This document shows, piece after piece, positions 51,396-53,769 of a stretch of DNA of 53,769 bases (positions are counted from its first letter, which is position 1; each line of letters begins with the position of its first letter). The notes under the pieces were generated by a model that saw only the letters and a list, made by a program, of their open reading frames with translations, was not told where the DNA came from and made no database searches. Origin of the DNA: Pseudoalteromonas piscicida (lineage in GTDB: Bacteria > Pseudomonadota > Gammaproteobacteria > Enterobacterales > Alteromonadaceae); assembly GCF_002744175.1 (NCBI RefSeq), contig NZ_NKHF01000015.1:1-53769 (forward strand). The letters are read 5' to 3'. The position numbers were made by a program, and so were the translations under genes.

Positions 51396-52127
51396 ATGTT
51401 AGAAAACGTGTTGCTAGTTGAAGATGACCTAGACATAGCGAGATTGCTCCAAGTGCACTTAAAAGAGTTAGCTTTAGAGGTGACACACGTTGCCGACGGC
51501 AGCCTAGTATTGCCAGTTGCCAAGGCTAACAATTTTGCCGTAATTTTACTGGATTTAATGCTACCTAATATGGACGGACTAACCCTTTGTCGAGAGCTTA
51601 AGGCGCTTTACCCTATGAGTAGTGTCATCATCGTCACCTCAAAGAGTAGCGATATCGATAGGATCATCGGACTTGAAGTTGGTGCGGACGACTATATATG
51701 CAAGCCTTTCAATACGAGAGAATTGCAAGCAAGAGTAAAAGCGCAGCTTCGTCATGTTAGGCAACTTAAACAACCAATACAGACCGAAAATGCAGATTTC
51801 CCAAGCGATAAAATAGAAGTTGGAAACTTAGTTATCGATGCCTGTTGTCATGAAATTTCGTTGGCTAATGTTAGACTAGATCTTACTGCAACCGAGTTCG
51901 ATCTGCTGCAGTTTTTTGCTAAACACCCAAATCATGTGTTTTCTCGAACCCAGTTATTAGAGTCAGTATGGGGTTACCAACACTCTGGTTACGAACATAC
52001 CGTTAATTCCCATATTAATCGCCTAAGGGCCAAGCTTGAAGCGATTTCAAATAATACGGTGATCGAAACAGTATGGGGCGTTGGTTATAAATTAAACTCA
52101 GCCTCTCTAAGCGAGCAAAGTGTATGA
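51396..52127 (+). CDS. OmpR-family response regulator
   Basis: This 243-residue regulator has an N-terminal receiver (E9/D10 pocket, Asp53 in LLDLMLPNMD, Lys in CKPF) and a C-terminal winged helix (DLTATEFDLLQFF, VWGYQ, INRLRAKLE). The frame is open back to 51249, overlapping the spondin gene, but ATG 51396 has AAAGGG 6 nt upstream and matches the family start. Its stop overlaps the kinase start (ATGA). Confidence 0.94.
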   Translation: MLENVLLVEDDLDIARLLQVHLKELALEVTHVADGSLVLPVAKANNFAVILLDLMLPNMDGLTLCRELKALYPMSSVIIVTSKSSDIDRIIGLEVGADDYICKPFNTRELQARVKAQLRHVRQLKQPIQTENADFPSDKIEVGNLVIDACCHEISLANVRLDLTATEFDLLQFFAKHPNHVFSRTQLLESVWGYQHSGYEHTVNSHINRLRAKLEAISNNTVIETVWGVGYKLNSASLSEQSV

Positions 52128-53581
52128 AGCTCTCACTTTACAAAAAACTTGCACTTACTTTATTTATCACTTTCGTTGTCATTGCAGCGATTTTTGTGTG
52201 GTGGACTCAAGCACTATCTCAAGTCTCTAAGTCTCAAGCAGAACAGCAATTACACCTCGCACTCGCAACCCACCTTGTTGACGATAACCCCTTGATAAAA
52301 GAGGGAGTATACGACTATGATGGATTAAGTAATCTGTTTCACACTTTAATGATCTTAGGCCCTTCATTCGAGTTTTACTTTGTTTCCCCTGAAGGTAAGC
52401 TATTAACTTACTCTGCCCCTGTTGGAGAGGTGAAACGTCAGCAGATTGACATAACCCCGTTAAAACAGCTCCTAAAAAGCGATAGCCAACTACCTATATT
52501 TGGTGACGATCCGAGAAGTGTTATAGGCAGTAAAATTTTCTCTGTGGCCCCTGTATTTAATCAAGATATTTTGCAGGGTTATCTATATATCATCATCGGC
52601 TCCTCAAAATACGACAGCATTATTGAGCAGCTAAAAAATTCAGATAAAGTAATGCTTGGGGTGAGTTGGTTATTAGGCGCTTTGTTCTTTTTGCTGGTTG
52701 TCGTCCTGTTGCTGCTTAATAAGATCACCAAGCCCGTGTCCAGGCTGACTCAATATATAGATCAAGCTAGCCAAAACCACTTTAATATTAGTGGCAATGC
52801 ACAAATAAATTGGCCCGAAGAAGATGATGAAATCCATCAGTTGGGTCGCAGCGTCAATGCGATGCTGGATAAAATTCAGCAGCAATTGGAAACGCTTAAC
52901 CTCAAAGATAAGCAACGTAGAGAGCTACTTTCACAGCTAAGCCACGATCTCCGTACACCACTTGCTTCACTCAAAGGCTACATTGAACTGATAGAAAAAC
53001 AAACGAGTGACAAAAATATCGTTTCGCACATCGAAATTGCTAGTAACAATATAAATCAGCTCAATCATCTAATCACACAGATTTTTGAACTTGCACACCT
53101 AGAAGCAGGACATACCAAACTTCACATTGAGTCCTTTAATCTACTTGAGCTAATGTATGACGTTGCGGCTAAATTTACATTGCAGGCTAAACAGTGCGGT
53201 ATAACCATCTCAATAAGCCCGAAAGCAAGCGAAATATGTGTAAACAGTGATATAGGGAAATTAGACAGGGTACTATCAAACCTCATCGATAACGCCATCA
53301 GGCACACTCACGCTGGTGGTGAAATAAAGCTCACATTACAGCAACAACAAGATACTGCTTTAGTGAGTGTTAATGATACAGGAATTGGGATAAGCACAAC
53401 TGATCTGCCTTATATATTCGATGCTAGCTTTCAGGCCAAAAACAGCCTGAGTAACCGCAGACACAATGCAGGCCTCGGTCTTGCAATAACAAACGAGCTC
53501 GTTAAATTATTAAAAGGAAACATTCGCGTATCAAGTGAACTCAACCGAGGTTGTGAGTTTACAATTTCACTACCACTGTGA
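52124..53581 (+). CDS. EnvZ/BaeS-type sensor histidine kinase
   Basis: This 485-residue kinase has TM1 (about 9-29), a periplasmic domain (about 30-175), TM2 (about 177-198), HAMP (about 199-260), H-box LSHDLRTPLASLKG (His274), N-box NLIDNAIRHT and G boxes DTGIGI and GLGLAI. It overlaps the regulator gene by 4 bp, forming a cognate pair. Downstream of two spondin-domain genes, it may sense cell-surface conditions and control them; that is an inference from gene order. Confidence 0.94.
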   Translation: MKLSLYKKLALTLFITFVVIAAIFVWWTQALSQVSKSQAEQQLHLALATHLVDDNPLIKEGVYDYDGLSNLFHTLMILGPSFEFYFVSPEGKLLTYSAPVGEVKRQQIDITPLKQLLKSDSQLPIFGDDPRSVIGSKIFSVAPVFNQDILQGYLYIIIGSSKYDSIIEQLKNSDKVMLGVSWLLGALFFLLVVVLLLLNKITKPVSRLTQYIDQASQNHFNISGNAQINWPEEDDEIHQLGRSVNAMLDKIQQQLETLNLKDKQRRELLSQLSHDLRTPLASLKGYIELIEKQTSDKNIVSHIEIASNNINQLNHLITQIFELAHLEAGHTKLHIESFNLLELMYDVAAKFTLQAKQCGITISISPKASEICVNSDIGKLDRVLSNLIDNAIRHTHAGGEIKLTLQQQQDTALVSVNDTGIGISTTDLPYIFDASFQAKNSLSNRRHNAGLGLAITNELVKLLKGNIRVSSELNRGCEFTISLPL

Positions 53582-53688
53582 CCTGCTTTCTTTTAGTGCC
53601 GAAAAAGATAAGTACCAATCCTTTGGCGAACAACTGTTTTCGAACAAAGCTTTTGGCGTCTTCGACTGGATGTGTATACACATAAATC

Positions 53689-53745
53689 GGCGGGTGAACC
53701 GCCTCCTACTATGCAGAGATTGCGGTAGGAGCGAGTTTACCTCGC
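53689..53745. repeat. REP-like multi-hairpin element
   Basis: Hairpin 1 GGCGG (53689-53693) / CCGCC (53699-53703); inverted pair CTCCTAC (53703-53709) / GTAGGAG (53725-53731); hairpin 3 GCGAG (53731-53735) / CTCGC (53741-53745). The GTAGGAGCGAGTTTACCTCG motif resembles REP sequences of other gammaproteobacteria. No second copy is in this window. The remaining bases of the 188-bp tail after the kinase hold no gene. Confidence 0.55.
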
Positions 53746-53769
53746 GAGGTGTTTGTTTAGCCTTTAGCG

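Noticed and set aside
1..53769. CRISPR arrays, tRNA or rRNA genes, IS elements
   Set aside because: No regular spaced repeats, cloverleaf-like segments, rRNA signatures or transposase motifs were seen by eye.

Overview
The window reads as a marine gammaproteobacterial chromosome, most likely Pseudoalteromonas. The reasons are the moderate GC, an adjacent LodA/LodB quinoprotein oxidase pair, spondin-domain proteins, EttA, and a dispersed ACCAATT-ended intergenic repeat. The genus is an inference from gene content; no rRNA or other marker gene is present. No tRNA, CRISPR array, integrase or IS transposase was seen.

Left arm (1-8.5 kb, mostly + strand): a MacAB-type ABC exporter operon (adaptor, ATPase, fused permease) behind a well-formed sigma-54 promoter. 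It is followed by an NtrC-type activator and an NtrY-like kinase, which make a likely self-contained sigma-54 circuit. A PAS-domain protein faces it. Next (8.7-11.7 kb, - strand) come lodB and lodA, a predicted H2O2-generating amino-acid oxidase carrying a tryptophyl quinone, and its flavoprotein maturase.

Centre (12.1-42.7 kb, - strand): a 30-kb P2-like contractile tail cluster with no capsid, portal, terminase or integrase genes, so an R-type tailocin rather than a prophage. In transcription order it holds an XRE regulator, a possible Q-like antiterminator, GH24 lysozyme, holin, a small membrane protein, then FOUR baseplate J-I-fibre cassettes (A-D). A single core follows: tail-terminator-like protein, spike V, PAAR tip, W, sheath, tube, E/E', tape measure, U, X, D. 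Cassette A carries two alternative tip/chaperone pairs, so five different fibre tips feed one tail. Cassette C is very divergent and carries a DUF4815-like giant fibre. Terminator-like hairpins sit inside the operon, several directly upstream of ribosome binding sites (cassette D, sheath, tape measure). With a Q-like protein at the head of the operon, this suggests transcription is gated by antitermination. The tape measure contains eight exact 43-residue repeats.

Right arm (43-53.8 kb, + strand): ettA, a PilZ protein, an FAD amine oxidase followed by a thiamin-diphosphate 2-oxoacid decarboxylase (a plausible amino acid to 2-oxo acid to aldehyde pair), two spondin-domain exported proteins, and an OmpR/EnvZ-type two-component pair. 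The window ends in a REP-like multi-hairpin sequence.

The strongest candidate for something undescribed is the multi-baseplate tailocin: one sheath/tube core served by four different J-I wedge sets and five tips, with internal conditional terminators and a repeat-built tape measure.
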